In this document: positions 1 to 7,114 of the stretch, piece after piece | Numbering within the stretch: the first letter of the stretch is position 1 | Layout of the letters: the number at the start of each line of letters is the position of its first letter | NCBI GenBank assembly: GCA_045118955.1 | Contig: JBGVKB010000006.1 | Location: 1 to 26,152, forward strand | From: SFJ001 sp045118955 | GTDB taxonomy: Bacteria > Bacillota > Clostridia > Oscillospirales > Ruminococcaceae | Reading direction: 5' to 3' | Length of the DNA: 26,152 bases | Position numbers and translations under genes: made by a program | The notes under the pieces: generated by a model | Told to the model about the DNA's origin: nothing | The model's database searches: none | The model's input: only the letters and a program-made list of their open reading frames with translations

Positions 1-132
1 ACCTCTCCCCGGTTGTCACCGGGCGGCGGGGCTTTGCGGCTGATTTTTTCCACCGCTCACACCGCGTTTGGTGCAAAACTCAGCCCGGCACGCTTCTTCC
101 TCTCGCTCTCGCGCTCTGTATAAACAAACGGG

Positions 133-163
133 AAAAGGGCCCGCCGTTTCCGGCAGGCCCTTT
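133..163 (-). terminator. Intrinsic terminator of the transporter/M14 operon
   Basis: GGGCC (137-141) pairs with GGCCC (156-160), and GCCG (143-146) with CGGC (151-154), around a TTTC loop with one mismatch. Read on the minus strand the stem is followed by CCCTTTTCCC. It lies about 60 bases past the stop of the M14 hydrolase gene, with nothing else coding between, so it most likely ends that operon. I see no gene in bases 1-132. Confidence 0.7.
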
Positions 164-221
164 CCACAGGGATGTATTGTGAGAGAGAGATAATTCTCTA
201 GAGGTCAAATGGACCCGACGA

Positions 222-1376
222 TCACATCAGGAACTTGGCCAGGTGAGTGCCATCCAGCTCCTCACGGGTAGCATCCAGGTACAGCTCCTGATAGCCGGGC
301 ACGCCGCTGTAGACGACGGCTTCCTCAGGGTTGACCTCGTTGTGGGCCAGGCTGTACTGCTTGATGCCCTCCAGGTGACGGCCGCAGCGCTCCTCGATGG
401 GATGGCCGACCTCCTCCCAAGGCACGTACAGGAAGCCCAGCTCCAGGCTCTTGGTGTAGCACTTGTCACGGCCGCCCAGAACCTGCTCGATGCAGGTGGC
501 GCCGCGCAGACGACCCTGAGAAGCGTTGGCGGTCTCCATCAGGATGGCCGCACGGATCTCACTGTAGTCGCCCCACTCGCGGTGGGTCAGACCATGGAAG
601 TTGGTGGGGGACTGCTCCAGGCTCATCTCAATGCCGCCCATCAGCAGGTTCATGCAGCCCACGGAAGCGATGTCCATGGAGACCTGGTGAGAAACGGTGG
701 CGTTGATGACGGGGTACTCGGGGCTGGCCTCATGCAGGTCGAAGCCGATGTCCACGTCCTCGTTGCGGATCAGCTCCATAACACCGAAGGCCATGTTCTC
801 GGTCAGGTTGCCCTCAGGGCGGCCGGGGTAGGCACGGTTGATGTTACGGGTCTCAGAGCCGGACAGCTGCTGGTTGGAGGGGTAGTGGATGTACACGTCG
901 GGGTCGGGCCACTGGTCGATGGGGTTGGTGGCACGGCTGCCGAAGCGGAAGGTACGATCGCCGCTCTTGGTGGTCAGGGTGAAGTACTGCAGGTTGCCCT
1001 CACCGGGATCGTTGTGGGTAGCGGCAGAGTGGTTGACATAGGGGATGACGTAGATGGTGCCCTGCTCGACCACGGCGTTCTCAATGAACAGAGTGGCGGA
1101 CATAAAGCCGGAGGGCTCGTTGGGGTGGGTACCACCCAGGACCAGCATGGTGCCGCCCTCTTTCTCGCCCTTCAGGACGTAGACGGGGGTGTCACCGTTG
1201 GTGCCCTTCAGGTTGGGGTTCCAATCGGACAGCTGCTTGACCTCAGCAACGCTGGGGCCCATCATGGGGTACGGCACGTTGCGCACTTCCAGGAAGTTCA
1301 TGCTGGTGGTGACGATGATCGCCACGGCCAGAACCAGGCACAGCACGCCGGAAATAATCTTCTTGTTCTTTTCCAT
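222..1376 (-). CDS. Membrane-anchored M14-family zinc hydrolase (AstE/AspA-like)
   Basis: A 384-residue protein with one N-terminal hydrophobic segment (about residues 7-24) and no lipobox cysteine, so it is probably a signal anchor with the enzyme outside the membrane. The succinylglutamate desuccinylase/aspartoacylase branch of the M14 metallopeptidases is recognisable: zinc ligands in GGTHPNEPSG (H84, E87) and DLHEA (H215), a substrate-binding RNINRAYPG (177-185), and E281 in LMETANA as the likely catalytic glutamate. Family members hydrolyse amide bonds next to a free carboxylate; zinc gamma-polyglutamate hydrolases of the PghP type share this fold. It is the last gene of a four-gene operon, 14 bases after the 59-residue membrane protein, with GGGAGG upstream of the ATG. 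Codons are strongly biased, as in the rest of this operon, suggesting high expression. Substrate is not visible; gamma-glutamyl peptides, N-acyl amino acids or wall peptides are all possible. Confidence 0.8.
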   Translation of the reverse strand: MEKNKKIISGVLCLVLAVAIIVTTSMNFLEVRNVPYPMMGPSVAEVKQLSDWNPNLKGTNGDTPVYVLKGEKEGGTMLVLGGTHPNEPSGFMSATLFIENAVVEQGTIYVIPYVNHSAATHNDPGEGNLQYFTLTTKSGDRTFRFGSRATNPIDQWPDPDVYIHYPSNQQLSGSETRNINRAYPGRPEGNLTENMAFGVMELIRNEDVDIGFDLHEASPEYPVINATVSHQVSMDIASVGCMNLLMGGIEMSLEQSPTNFHGLTHREWGDYSEIRAAILMETANASQGRLRGATCIEQVLGGRDKCYTKSLELGFLYVPWEEVGHPIEERCGRHLEGIKQYSLAHNEVNPEEAVVYSGVPGYQELYLDATREELDGTHLAKFLM

Positions 1377-1390
1377 TGTATACGCCTCCC

Positions 1391-1570
1391 TTATTTAATC
1401 ATCAGAAGACGCATCACCATGGGGATAACGACCACAGCGCAGGTCAGCTGGAAGGTGATGGTATCCTTGACGGAAAGCTTCTGGTCGGCAGACTTCTCCG
1501 GAACGAACAGATTCCAGACGATCAGGATGACAACCAGGGCAACGATACCGCGATAAATCAAAGTAATCAT
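1391..1570 (-). CDS. 59-residue two-helix membrane protein of the DctM-like operon
   Basis: A short open frame between the permease and the M14 gene, starting at ATG 1570-1568 and stopping at TAA 1393-1391, with AAGGAGAG upstream. The predicted product begins MITLIYRGIVALVVILIVW, has a polar middle (PEKSADQKLSVKD) and a second hydrophobic segment of about 20 residues ending MRLLMIK. Two transmembrane helices are therefore likely. Gaps to its neighbours are 19 and 14 bases, so it is surely cotranscribed, and its codons match theirs. By position it occupies the place of a small DctQ-type subunit in a TRAP transporter, but DctQ proteins are usually about 150 residues or more with four helices, and I see no sequence likeness. 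I infer an accessory subunit or stabiliser of the permease. I do not recognise a named family. Confidence 0.8.
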   Translation of the reverse strand: MITLIYRGIVALVVILIVWNLFVPEKSADQKLSVKDTITFQLTCAVVVIPMVMRLLMIK

Positions 1571-1589
1571 AAACAGAATCTCTCCTTCC

Positions 1590-2882
1590 TTACAGAATCA
1601 GGAACGACAGCTGGTTCGCGAACAGGATGAACACGATAGCCCAAGCGATGACGATCAGGCAGGGGATCAGGCACTTCTTCAGGACAGAAGAGTACTTCTC
1701 GATGCCGACGACCTGCGCCGCAAAGATGCCGCACAGAGCGGTGGGGGGCATCATGTCGCCCAGAGAGGCGATCAGGGACAGGGCAGAGGCAACGATGATC
1801 TCCTCCTTGTCCAGGAAGGCCAGCAGGAAGGGCACGCCCAGAACGGAAGCAGCACCGAAAGCGGAAACCGCACCGAACAGGGGGATGGAGATGGACGCGG
1901 CCACGTACAGAGCCCAGCCGGGCAGGCTGATGCAGGTGGTAACGATCAGGCCGCGCACGCCGGTCAGGGTCATGACCTGGATGAACATACCGACGCCCAT
2001 CAGGATGCCCATGACGGCCATGGTGCTGTTGACAGACTCCTTGCCGACCTGAGGCAGGCTGACCTTGTAGCCGCAGAAGCAGGCGACAACAGCGCTGATC
2101 AGGAAGACCAGGGGCATGCCGATGGAGAAAGCGGGGATCATCTTAGCGGCAACCATCAGGATGACGGCGAAGATGATGGGCAGGTAGATGCGGAAACCGA
2201 ACTCCTTGCGGGAGGCGGTGTTCAGCTTGGCCTGAACCTCCTCGTAGTTCATGTTCTTGACGTACTTGTAACCGAACATCAGGGCGAATACGAAGGCCAG
2301 GGGGAAGGTCAGCATGGCCAGGGGCAGCTCGAAGCCGCTGTAGGGGATGTCGATGCCGGCGCCGATCATCATGGCGGGCAGGTTGGTGGGGGGAGCGATC
2401 ATGCCCAGCAGGCCGCCCATCGCCAGGATGGAGGCGGTCTCCAGCATGGGAACGCCCATCATCATCAGAACGGGAGCCATGATGGAACCGGCGGACAGAA
2501 CGCAGGCAGTGGAAGAACCGGTGATCATGCCGGGGAACATGATGATCAGCATGATCAGGCACAGCATGACAGCAGGCACCTTGTGGAACTTCTCAATGAT
2601 CAGGGAAGCGATGGCATCCAGAGTGCCGCTCTTCTCGATCGCCTTCATGAACACCATGGCGCAGGTGATGACCAGGATGGTGTCAACGTAGGCGAACATA
2701 CCTTCAACCATGTGGCGCAGGGCATCCAGCAGGGTCAGATCCAGACCACCGATGAAGCCGCCGACGATGATGCCGGACACAGAGGACAGCACCATGGACA
2801 GGCCGACAGGCAGCTTCGCAGCGAAGCAGCCGGCCAGGAACACGCCGATCATGACGATGAAGGTAATGAATTCAATGCTCAT
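1590..2882 (-). CDS. DctM-type (TRAP large subunit/IT superfamily) permease
   Basis: A 430-residue, very hydrophobic protein with about 11-12 membrane segments. Two related half-motifs typical of ion-transporter superfamily elevator permeases are visible: a first half with GSSTACVLSAGSI (122-134) and GMIAPPTNLPAMMIGAG (160-176), and a second half with GAVSAFGAASVLGVP (337-351) and SLGDMMPPTALCG (373-385). The paired serine/glycine hairpins followed by a PP turn are the usual substrate and sodium site architecture of DctM, and length fits DctM (about 425-440). TRAP systems import carboxylates such as dicarboxylates, sialate or glutamate using a sodium gradient and a binding protein. Here no DctP or DctQ is present; a small lipoprotein precedes it and a 59-residue two-helix protein follows. 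Substrate inferred, not seen: glutamate or small gamma-glutamyl compounds would fit the neighbourhood. A GGAGG precedes the ATG. Confidence 0.8.
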   Translation of the reverse strand: MSIEFITFIVMIGVFLAGCFAAKLPVGLSMVLSSVSGIIVGGFIGGLDLTLLDALRHMVEGMFAYVDTILVITCAMVFMKAIEKSGTLDAIASLIIEKFHKVPAVMLCLIMLIIMFPGMITGSSTACVLSAGSIMAPVLMMMGVPMLETASILAMGGLLGMIAPPTNLPAMMIGAGIDIPYSGFELPLAMLTFPLAFVFALMFGYKYVKNMNYEEVQAKLNTASRKEFGFRIYLPIIFAVILMVAAKMIPAFSIGMPLVFLISAVVACFCGYKVSLPQVGKESVNSTMAVMGILMGVGMFIQVMTLTGVRGLIVTTCISLPGWALYVAASISIPLFGAVSAFGAASVLGVPFLLAFLDKEEIIVASALSLIASLGDMMPPTALCGIFAAQVVGIEKYSSVLKKCLIPCLIVIAWAIVFILFANQLSFLIL

Positions 2883-2924
2883 TTGAATACCTCCATATAA
2901 CGTTGGTTTTCGGGTTGGTTTCGT

Positions 2925-2969
2925 ACAAAAAGAGCCGCCGGAACGCGCCAGAATGCGAGTTTCGGCGGC
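2925..2969 (-). terminator. Intercistronic terminator-like hairpin (attenuator)
   Basis: On the minus strand an 11-base stem with one mismatch (arms at 2959-2969 and 2934-2944, core GCCGCCG/CGGCGGC) is followed by TCTTTTTG. It sits between the lipoprotein gene stop (3021) and the permease start (2882). Hairpins here commonly lower expression of the permease genes relative to the solute-binding gene and protect the upstream message end; that role is inferred. Confidence 0.65.
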
Positions 2970-3020
2970 CCCAATTCCTTAAGTAATGCTAACCAAAGGA
3001 TCGCGAATCGGGTTCGCCTA

Positions 3021-3635
3021 TTAGGCCACGAAGGCAGCGGGCAGGACGGTGGTAACGTCGCTGATGCTGGCGATCATGTCGCAGGGGATGCTGCCGGCGG
3101 AGCAGATGCCGGCCATCAGGCCATCCTCGTCACCGGCCTCGACCACGATGGCGTAGTCGGCCTTCTCGAAGGTGGGGGTGATGAAGGAGTCGGACAGGTC
3201 GCCGCGGCGGGCAGAACCGCCGGTGTGCATGGCGATGACCTTAACGCCGGCATCCTTAGCGCTGTCGACCAGCTCCATCATACGGGCCAGCTCAGCCTCG
3301 GCATCGATGCCGGCAGCGCCCAGACCCTTGGAAGAGCCGCCCACGACCACGATCAGGGTCTTAGCATCGCCCAGATCAGCGGAGGTAGCCAGGTTGTTGA
3401 TGGTGACGTCCATCTCCAGCTTGCTCATAACGGTGCCGATCATCTGGTAATCAGCGCTCTGACCACCGGAGGTCAGCAGGATGGGCTGCTCGAAGATAGC
3501 CTCGGTCAGGCCGGCGACCTCACCACCGGCAGCAGCGCCGTCGGCAGGAGCCTCGCTGCTGGCAGCACCGCCGCCGCAAGCAACCAGGGACAGGGCCAGC
3601 ACCAGGGCCAGCACCAGAGCCATAAACTTTTTCAT
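3021..3635 (-). CDS. DUF6305-like lipoprotein, putative solute-binding component
   Basis: A 204-residue lipoprotein: signal MKKFMALVLA...LSLVAC with lipid-modified C20, then a Gly/Ala/Ser linker and a domain from about residue 42. The domain shows alternating beta/alpha pattern with EQPILLTSGGQSADYQM (about 49-65), TLIVVVGGSSKGLG, VKVIAMHTGGSARRGD and a final hydrophobic part. It resembles DUF6305 proteins of Clostridia as I remember them, a family without established function. It is the first gene of the operon and is separated from the permease by a terminator-like hairpin, the arrangement expected for a solute-binding protein that must be made in excess. It is far smaller than DctP proteins (about 330 residues), so it would be a different kind of receptor. 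Codons are strongly biased (GCC, GGC, GTC, ATC). The start has AGAGGAG upstream. Confidence 0.72.
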   Translation of the reverse strand: MKKFMALVLALVLALSLVACGGGAASSEAPADGAAAGGEVAGLTEAIFEQPILLTSGGQSADYQMIGTVMSKLEMDVTINNLATSADLGDAKTLIVVVGGSSKGLGAAGIDAEAELARMMELVDSAKDAGVKVIAMHTGGSARRGDLSDSFITPTFEKADYAIVVEAGDEDGLMAGICSAGSIPCDMIASISDVTTVLPAAFVA

Positions 3636-3711
3636 GTTGGTTTTCTCCTCTCGTTTTTGCTTTAAATTTTCTGCCTGCTATAGTAACAGACTATGAAAAC
3701 TTTATGAAAAA

Positions 3712-3740
3712 ATTATAACAAGAACAAGACCCCTTGTCTA
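3712..3740 (-). promoter_or_regulatory. SigA-type promoter of the lipoprotein/permease operon
   Basis: On the minus strand: TAGACA (3735-3740) as -35, 17-base spacer, perfect TATAAT (3712-3717) as -10, about 75 bases upstream of the start codon. Immediately upstream of -35 lies an A-rich box, AAAAATAAGAGAAGAAA (3741-3757), which resembles sequence at the same place in the promoters of two GGT genes. Confidence 0.75.
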
Positions 3741-3926
3741 TTTCTTCTCTTATTTTTATCGGTACTTTGGCAGGAAAACTGCGATTTTTCACAAAATACA
3801 GACCCGTATTGCTGCGCAACATCCTCAATCATGCATAGTTGCACAAAATGTTTCGAGCTTTTTTATGAAAAGCGCAGAGGACATTTTTCCCTTCGCTTCC
3901 TCGGGACCGGCCGCCGCCGCGCGAAC

Positions 3927-3974
3927 AACGACAAAAGCCCGCCCGAACCGATGCCCGGGCGGGCTTTTGTCGTT
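3927..3974. terminator. Long symmetrical terminator-type hairpin
   Basis: A perfect 19-base inverted repeat: left arm 3927-3945, right arm 3956-3974, loop of 10 bases. Arms contain AACGACAAAAGCCCGCCCG, so both strands carry CTTTTGTCG within the descending arm. No recognised gene ends next to it; it is 250 bases beyond the terminator-end of the GGT gene on the minus strand. It would suit the 3' end of a small minus-strand transcript. The 3636-4245 stretch otherwise holds only the promoter and the candidate RNA listed here. Confidence 0.7.
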
Positions 3975-4050
3975 CACTTAGTCAGCACAATGGCTGATGG
4001 GTGGGGATCTCTTTGGATACCGGGCAAGCCGGCGGACATTTCAGAGCGCT
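3927..4050 (-). ncRNA. Candidate small RNA or micro-ORF transcript
   Basis: A possible minus-strand promoter, TGTACA (4080-4085), 17-base spacer, TAAAAT (4057-4062), would start a transcript near 4050 that ends at the strong hairpin 3927-3974, giving about 125 nucleotides. Inside is a 21-codon frame from ATG 4039 to TGA 3974 with no visible ribosome site, so a non-coding RNA, or the tail of a lost gene, is as likely as a peptide. No RNA family recognised. The region is separated from the GGT gene by that gene's own terminator, so it is not simply its 3' UTR. Confidence 0.3.
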
Positions 4051-4140
4051 ATGGTCATTTTAACAGCCCGGTGGGGAGCTGTACATCATTTTCGCGTTTT
4101 TCGCAAACAGGAGATTTTGTTCCCGCATCTGCAAGCACAA

Positions 4141-4175
4141 AAAGGCCCTCCCGAGCCATGCCCGGGAGGGCCTTT
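4141..4175 (-). terminator. Intrinsic terminator of the first GGT gene
   Basis: A perfect 13-base stem (AAAGGCCCTCCCG 4141-4153 with its complement 4163-4175) and 9-base loop. The minus-strand reading ends in CCTTTTTGTG. It lies 70 bases past the GGT stop codon. The plus-strand reading also ends CCTTTGTTT, so it may act both ways. Confidence 0.85.
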
Positions 4176-4245
4176 GTTTCAGCGTATGTCTGCTCTCTCA
4201 CCCGAGGGCGGAGCGCAGCGGCAGCTCATTCAGACAGGCGTTGAC

Positions 4246-6081
4246 TTAGAAAGCCAGAGCCTTGCCGTCACGGCGAGGATCGGCGCAGCCCAGAATGGTG
4301 CCGTCCTCCTGGTACTGAGCGCCCTGAACGCCGCCGAAGTACATGGCCCACTCACCCTGATCGGTGACGGTGTGGCCCATGGCCTCCAGCTCGGCGATGG
4401 TCTCGGCAGAGATGTTGTACTCGCCGGCCAGAGCCTCGATGTTGACGCCGCTGTCGGTGCCGTTGTCATAGATACGAGCAGTGTCGATGGCGGTCTGCAG
4501 ATCCATGCCGTGGTCGATCACGCGGGAGATGACCTGAGCCACGGTGGTCCAGATGCGGGTGCCGCCGGGGGTGCCCAGAGTCATGAAGGGGGTGCCATCC
4601 TCGTTCAGGATGACGGTGGGGCTCATGGAGGACAGGGGATGCTTGCCACCGGTCACGGAGTTGACGCTCTCGGGGTTGGTGGAGAAGTCATGCATCTGGT
4701 CGTTCATGATGAAGCCGTAGCCGGGGATGGCAACAGCAGAGCCGAAGGAGCACTCGATGGTCTGGGTGATGGTGACGATGTTGCCGGCCTTATCCGCGAC
4801 GGAGAAGGAGGTGGTGGAATCGTGACCGTGGACCCAGGGATCGCCGGCGGTCCAGGACTGGGCCTGATCGGTGATCTTGTCAGCGATGGTCTTGGCGTAA
4901 TCCTTGCTGGTCAGACCGGCCAGGGGGACCTCGACGAAGTCGGGGTCGGCCATGTAGGCAGCGCGGTCAGCGAAGCAGGCCTTCATGGTCTCGGACCACA
5001 GATGGATGTACTCAGAGGAGTTGATCTCCATAGCGCCGATGTCGTAGTTCTCCAGAACGTTCAGAGCCTGGATGACATGGGTGCCGCCGGAGGAGGGGGG
5101 GCAGGAGGAGACGATCTGGTAGCCGCGGTACTCGCCGGTCACAGGCTCACGCTCGTTGACCTTGTAGTTCAGCAGGTCGTCCATGGTCATCACGCCGCCC
5201 AGCTTCTGGATCTCGTCGATGATGGCATTGCCCAGCTCGCCGTCCGCGCTGTAGATGGCGTCGGCGCCCTGCTCGGCAACGATCTTCAGGCTCTTGGCCA
5301 GATCGGGGTTCTTCAGGACGTCGCCGTTCTCGTAGGGCAGGCCGTCCTCGCGCAGGTAGTAGCCGCCGATGGTTTCATAGGCAGCCAGGTCGTCATAGTG
5401 GTCCATGATCTGACCGTTCATGTAGGTGGTGACCAGGTAGCCGGTCTCAGCCAGCTTGATGGCGGGAGCCATGATCTGCTCACGGGTCACGTTGCCGGAA
5501 CCGTAGTTCTCACGGGCATACTCCATGCCGGCGACCTCACCGGGAACACCGATGGCCAGAGGGCCGCGGGAGTTGGCCTTGCCGTTGTTCTTAACGGTGC
5601 CGTCCTCGTTCAGCCAGGTGTAGGCATCCTGAGCGGCGGGAGCGACCTCGCGGTAGTCGATGAAGGTGTCGGTGCCGTCAGCGGTGTGGATCAGCATGAA
5701 GCCGCCGCCGCCCAGACCGGAAGCCTGAGGCTCAGCCACGCCCAGAGCGTAGGACACAGCGATGGCAGCGTCAACGGCGTTGCCGCCGGCCTCCAGGATC
5801 TCGATACCGGCCTGGGTGGCATAGACGTTGGCAGAGGTAACGACGCCGTTCTCGCCGATGGCGGTACGCTCGTCGCGCTTGGTGTTGCCCTCCTCATCGG
5901 TGGAGTACCACACGGGCTCGATGTAGTCCACGCCGGGGACCAGCTCAGGCTCGGTGGCAGGCTCGGCGGTGGGGGCAGCAGTGGGATCGGCAACGGGAGC
6001 GCTGGAAGAAGCAGCGCCGCCGCAGGCGACCACAGACAGAGCCATCACCAGAGCCAGCAGCAAAGCAATGTACTTTTTCAT
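4246..6081 (-). CDS. ggt: Gamma-glutamyltransferase lipoprotein 1
   Basis: A 611-residue member of the gamma-glutamyltransferase (Ntn-hydrolase) family, which cleaves itself into two subunits and transfers or hydrolyses gamma-glutamyl groups. The start at 6081 is chosen because AAAGGAGG precedes it and the product then begins with a lipoprotein signal (MKKYIALLLALVMALSVVAC, lipid on C20); an upstream in-frame ATG lacks both. Visible family features: the glycine-rich SGLGGGGF (121-128), substrate-carboxylate arginine in FIDYREVAP (R144), the self-cleavage threonine in DSTTSFS (T423), then later NDQMHDFS, HPLSSMSPT and LGTPGGTR. The usual TTHYS after the cleavage site is TTSFS here. Monocistronic, with its own promoter and terminator. 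Biased codons suggest high expression. Lipid anchoring places it outside the membrane; substrates may be poly-gamma-glutamate, glutathione or other gamma-glutamyl peptides. Confidence 0.92.
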   Translation of the reverse strand: MKKYIALLLALVMALSVVACGGAASSSAPVADPTAAPTAEPATEPELVPGVDYIEPVWYSTDEEGNTKRDERTAIGENGVVTSANVYATQAGIEILEAGGNAVDAAIAVSYALGVAEPQASGLGGGGFMLIHTADGTDTFIDYREVAPAAQDAYTWLNEDGTVKNNGKANSRGPLAIGVPGEVAGMEYARENYGSGNVTREQIMAPAIKLAETGYLVTTYMNGQIMDHYDDLAAYETIGGYYLREDGLPYENGDVLKNPDLAKSLKIVAEQGADAIYSADGELGNAIIDEIQKLGGVMTMDDLLNYKVNEREPVTGEYRGYQIVSSCPPSSGGTHVIQALNVLENYDIGAMEINSSEYIHLWSETMKACFADRAAYMADPDFVEVPLAGLTSKDYAKTIADKITDQAQSWTAGDPWVHGHDSTTSFSVADKAGNIVTITQTIECSFGSAVAIPGYGFIMNDQMHDFSTNPESVNSVTGGKHPLSSMSPTVILNEDGTPFMTLGTPGGTRIWTTVAQVISRVIDHGMDLQTAIDTARIYDNGTDSGVNIEALAGEYNISAETIAELEAMGHTVTDQGEWAMYFGGVQGAQYQEDGTILGCADPRRDGKALAF

Positions 6082-6138
6082 TGGGTTTTCCTCCTTTAAG
6101 TTTCTCCGCACGATCCGAGATCGCACAGATGTTACTTA

Positions 6139-6168
6139 ATCATATCCAATGCCCGAATGGATTGTCCA
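6139..6168 (-). promoter_or_regulatory. SigA-type promoter of GGT gene 1
   Basis: Minus strand: TGGACA (6163-6168), 18-base spacer, TATGAT (6139-6144), about 58 bases before the start codon. Directly upstream of -35 is AAAAATATGAGAGAAATA (6169-6186), a box shared with two other promoters in the window. The stretch 6170-6290 is AT-rich and contains the palindrome GAAAATTTTC (6262-6271); nothing coding is seen between 6082 and 6481. Confidence 0.7.
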
Positions 6169-6427
6169 TATTTCTCTCATATTTTTCTCGCAATTTTCCC
6201 ATGTTTTTTCTCAAACAGTCGCATCGCTTTTGTTCAATTTCTTTCATGCGATAATGTGACAGAAAATTTTCAATTTTTTGTTTCGGCGGAAACCCCATGC
6301 TTCTCGTGTCCTTGCCGCGCTAAGCCTTCAGAGCGCATCCGGTTGGATTCCGCACAACATGAATCCATGCTTATGTTCCTGTTTTTTACCGAACAGTTCT
6401 GTTTTTCACCGAAGGACAGCAACAAAA

Positions 6428-6460
6428 CACACCCCTCCGGAGCCTGTCCGAAGGGGTGTG
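6428..6460 (-). terminator. Intrinsic terminator of the pgs/two-component operon
   Basis: On the minus strand, CACACCCCTTCGG pairs with CCGGAGGGGTGTG (13 bases, one G-T pair) around a 7-base loop and is followed by TTTTGTTG. It begins about 20 bases past the response regulator stop codon and closes the seven-gene run that starts with GGT gene 2. Confidence 0.85.
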
Positions 6461-6481
6461 CAGTTTGCGGTATCCGGGCGG

Positions 6482-7114
6482 TCACAGCTTGCGGTAGACC
6501 TGCTTGGGGCGGCCCACCTTACCGTAGACATTCAGCATCTCGGTCATCTTCTCCTGGGTGGTGTACTGCAGATAGCGGTAGACCGTCTGGTAGGCGAGGC
6601 CGGTGCCGGCGGCGATGTCGTTGGCGGTGACGTAGTCGGTCTGAGCGGACAGGTAGTCCATGATCAGCTCGATGGTGCTCTGGCTGATGCCCTTGGCGGG
6701 GCGGGGCTTGGCGGGGGCTGCGGGAACCTTGGGAGCCGCCTGCCCCAGCAGGCGCAGGTGCAGCTTGATGCGGCTGACGATGTCCGGGGCCTTGATGGGC
6801 TTGAGGGCAAAGTCGCTGGCGCCCGCCGCCAGAAACGCGTCCGCCACCGCCTGGCTCTCGTCGATGGTAAACACCAGAATGGGCACCGTCTCGTTCAGGC
6901 GGCGCAGCATCTGCACCCCCTCCACGCCGTTCACCCGGGGCATATGGTAGTCGATGAGCACGATGTCCGGCGCTTCGGCGCGGAAGGCGGCAAGCCCCTC
7001 GTCCACGCTGTGGGCGGTGACCGTGTTCCAGCCCTGCAGCCGGAACAGCGCCTTCAGCGCGAAACAGATCTGTTCGTCGTCATCGATGCAAAGGATGGTG
7101 ATCTCACGTTCCAT
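6482..7114 (-). CDS. Response regulator, CheY receiver plus DcuR/CitB-like HTH
   Basis: A 210-residue regulator. Receiver domain 1-122: acidic pocket D11-D13, phospho-acceptor D55 in IVLIDYHMP, T83 and K105. An Ala/Pro linker (about 126-141) leads to a DNA-binding domain (about 144-210) with DIAAGTGLAYQTVYRYLQY and GKVGRPKQVYR; that GRPxxxYR end is typical of the DcuR/CitB/MalR regulators of carboxylate metabolism. The start at 7114 (MEREITILC) is preferred because it puts the receiver at the N-terminus. It overlaps the kinase gene by 11 bases, so translation is probably coupled. Likely targets are the promoters of this island, including its own operon; that is inference. The pairing with poly-gamma-glutamate genes suggests sensing of polymer, glutamate, or envelope state. 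Confidence 0.9.
   Translation of the reverse strand: MEREITILCIDDDEQICFALKALFRLQGWNTVTAHSVDEGLAAFRAEAPDIVLIDYHMPRVNGVEGVQMLRRLNETVPILVFTIDESQAVADAFLAAGASDFALKPIKAPDIVSRIKLHLRLLGQAAPKVPAAPAKPRPAKGISQSTIELIMDYLSAQTDYVTANDIAAGTGLAYQTVYRYLQYTTQEKMTEMLNVYGKVGRPKQVYRKL

Noticed and set aside
8..23. CCCGGT/ACCGGG hairpin at the window start as a terminator
   Set aside because: The stem is short and no T-run follows on either strand; the gene it might serve lies outside the window.
3997..6099. A 700-codon plus-strand frame opposite GGT 1
   Set aside because: Antisense shadow: it passes through the GGT terminator and its product is a Gly/Val/Asp/His-rich string without motifs.
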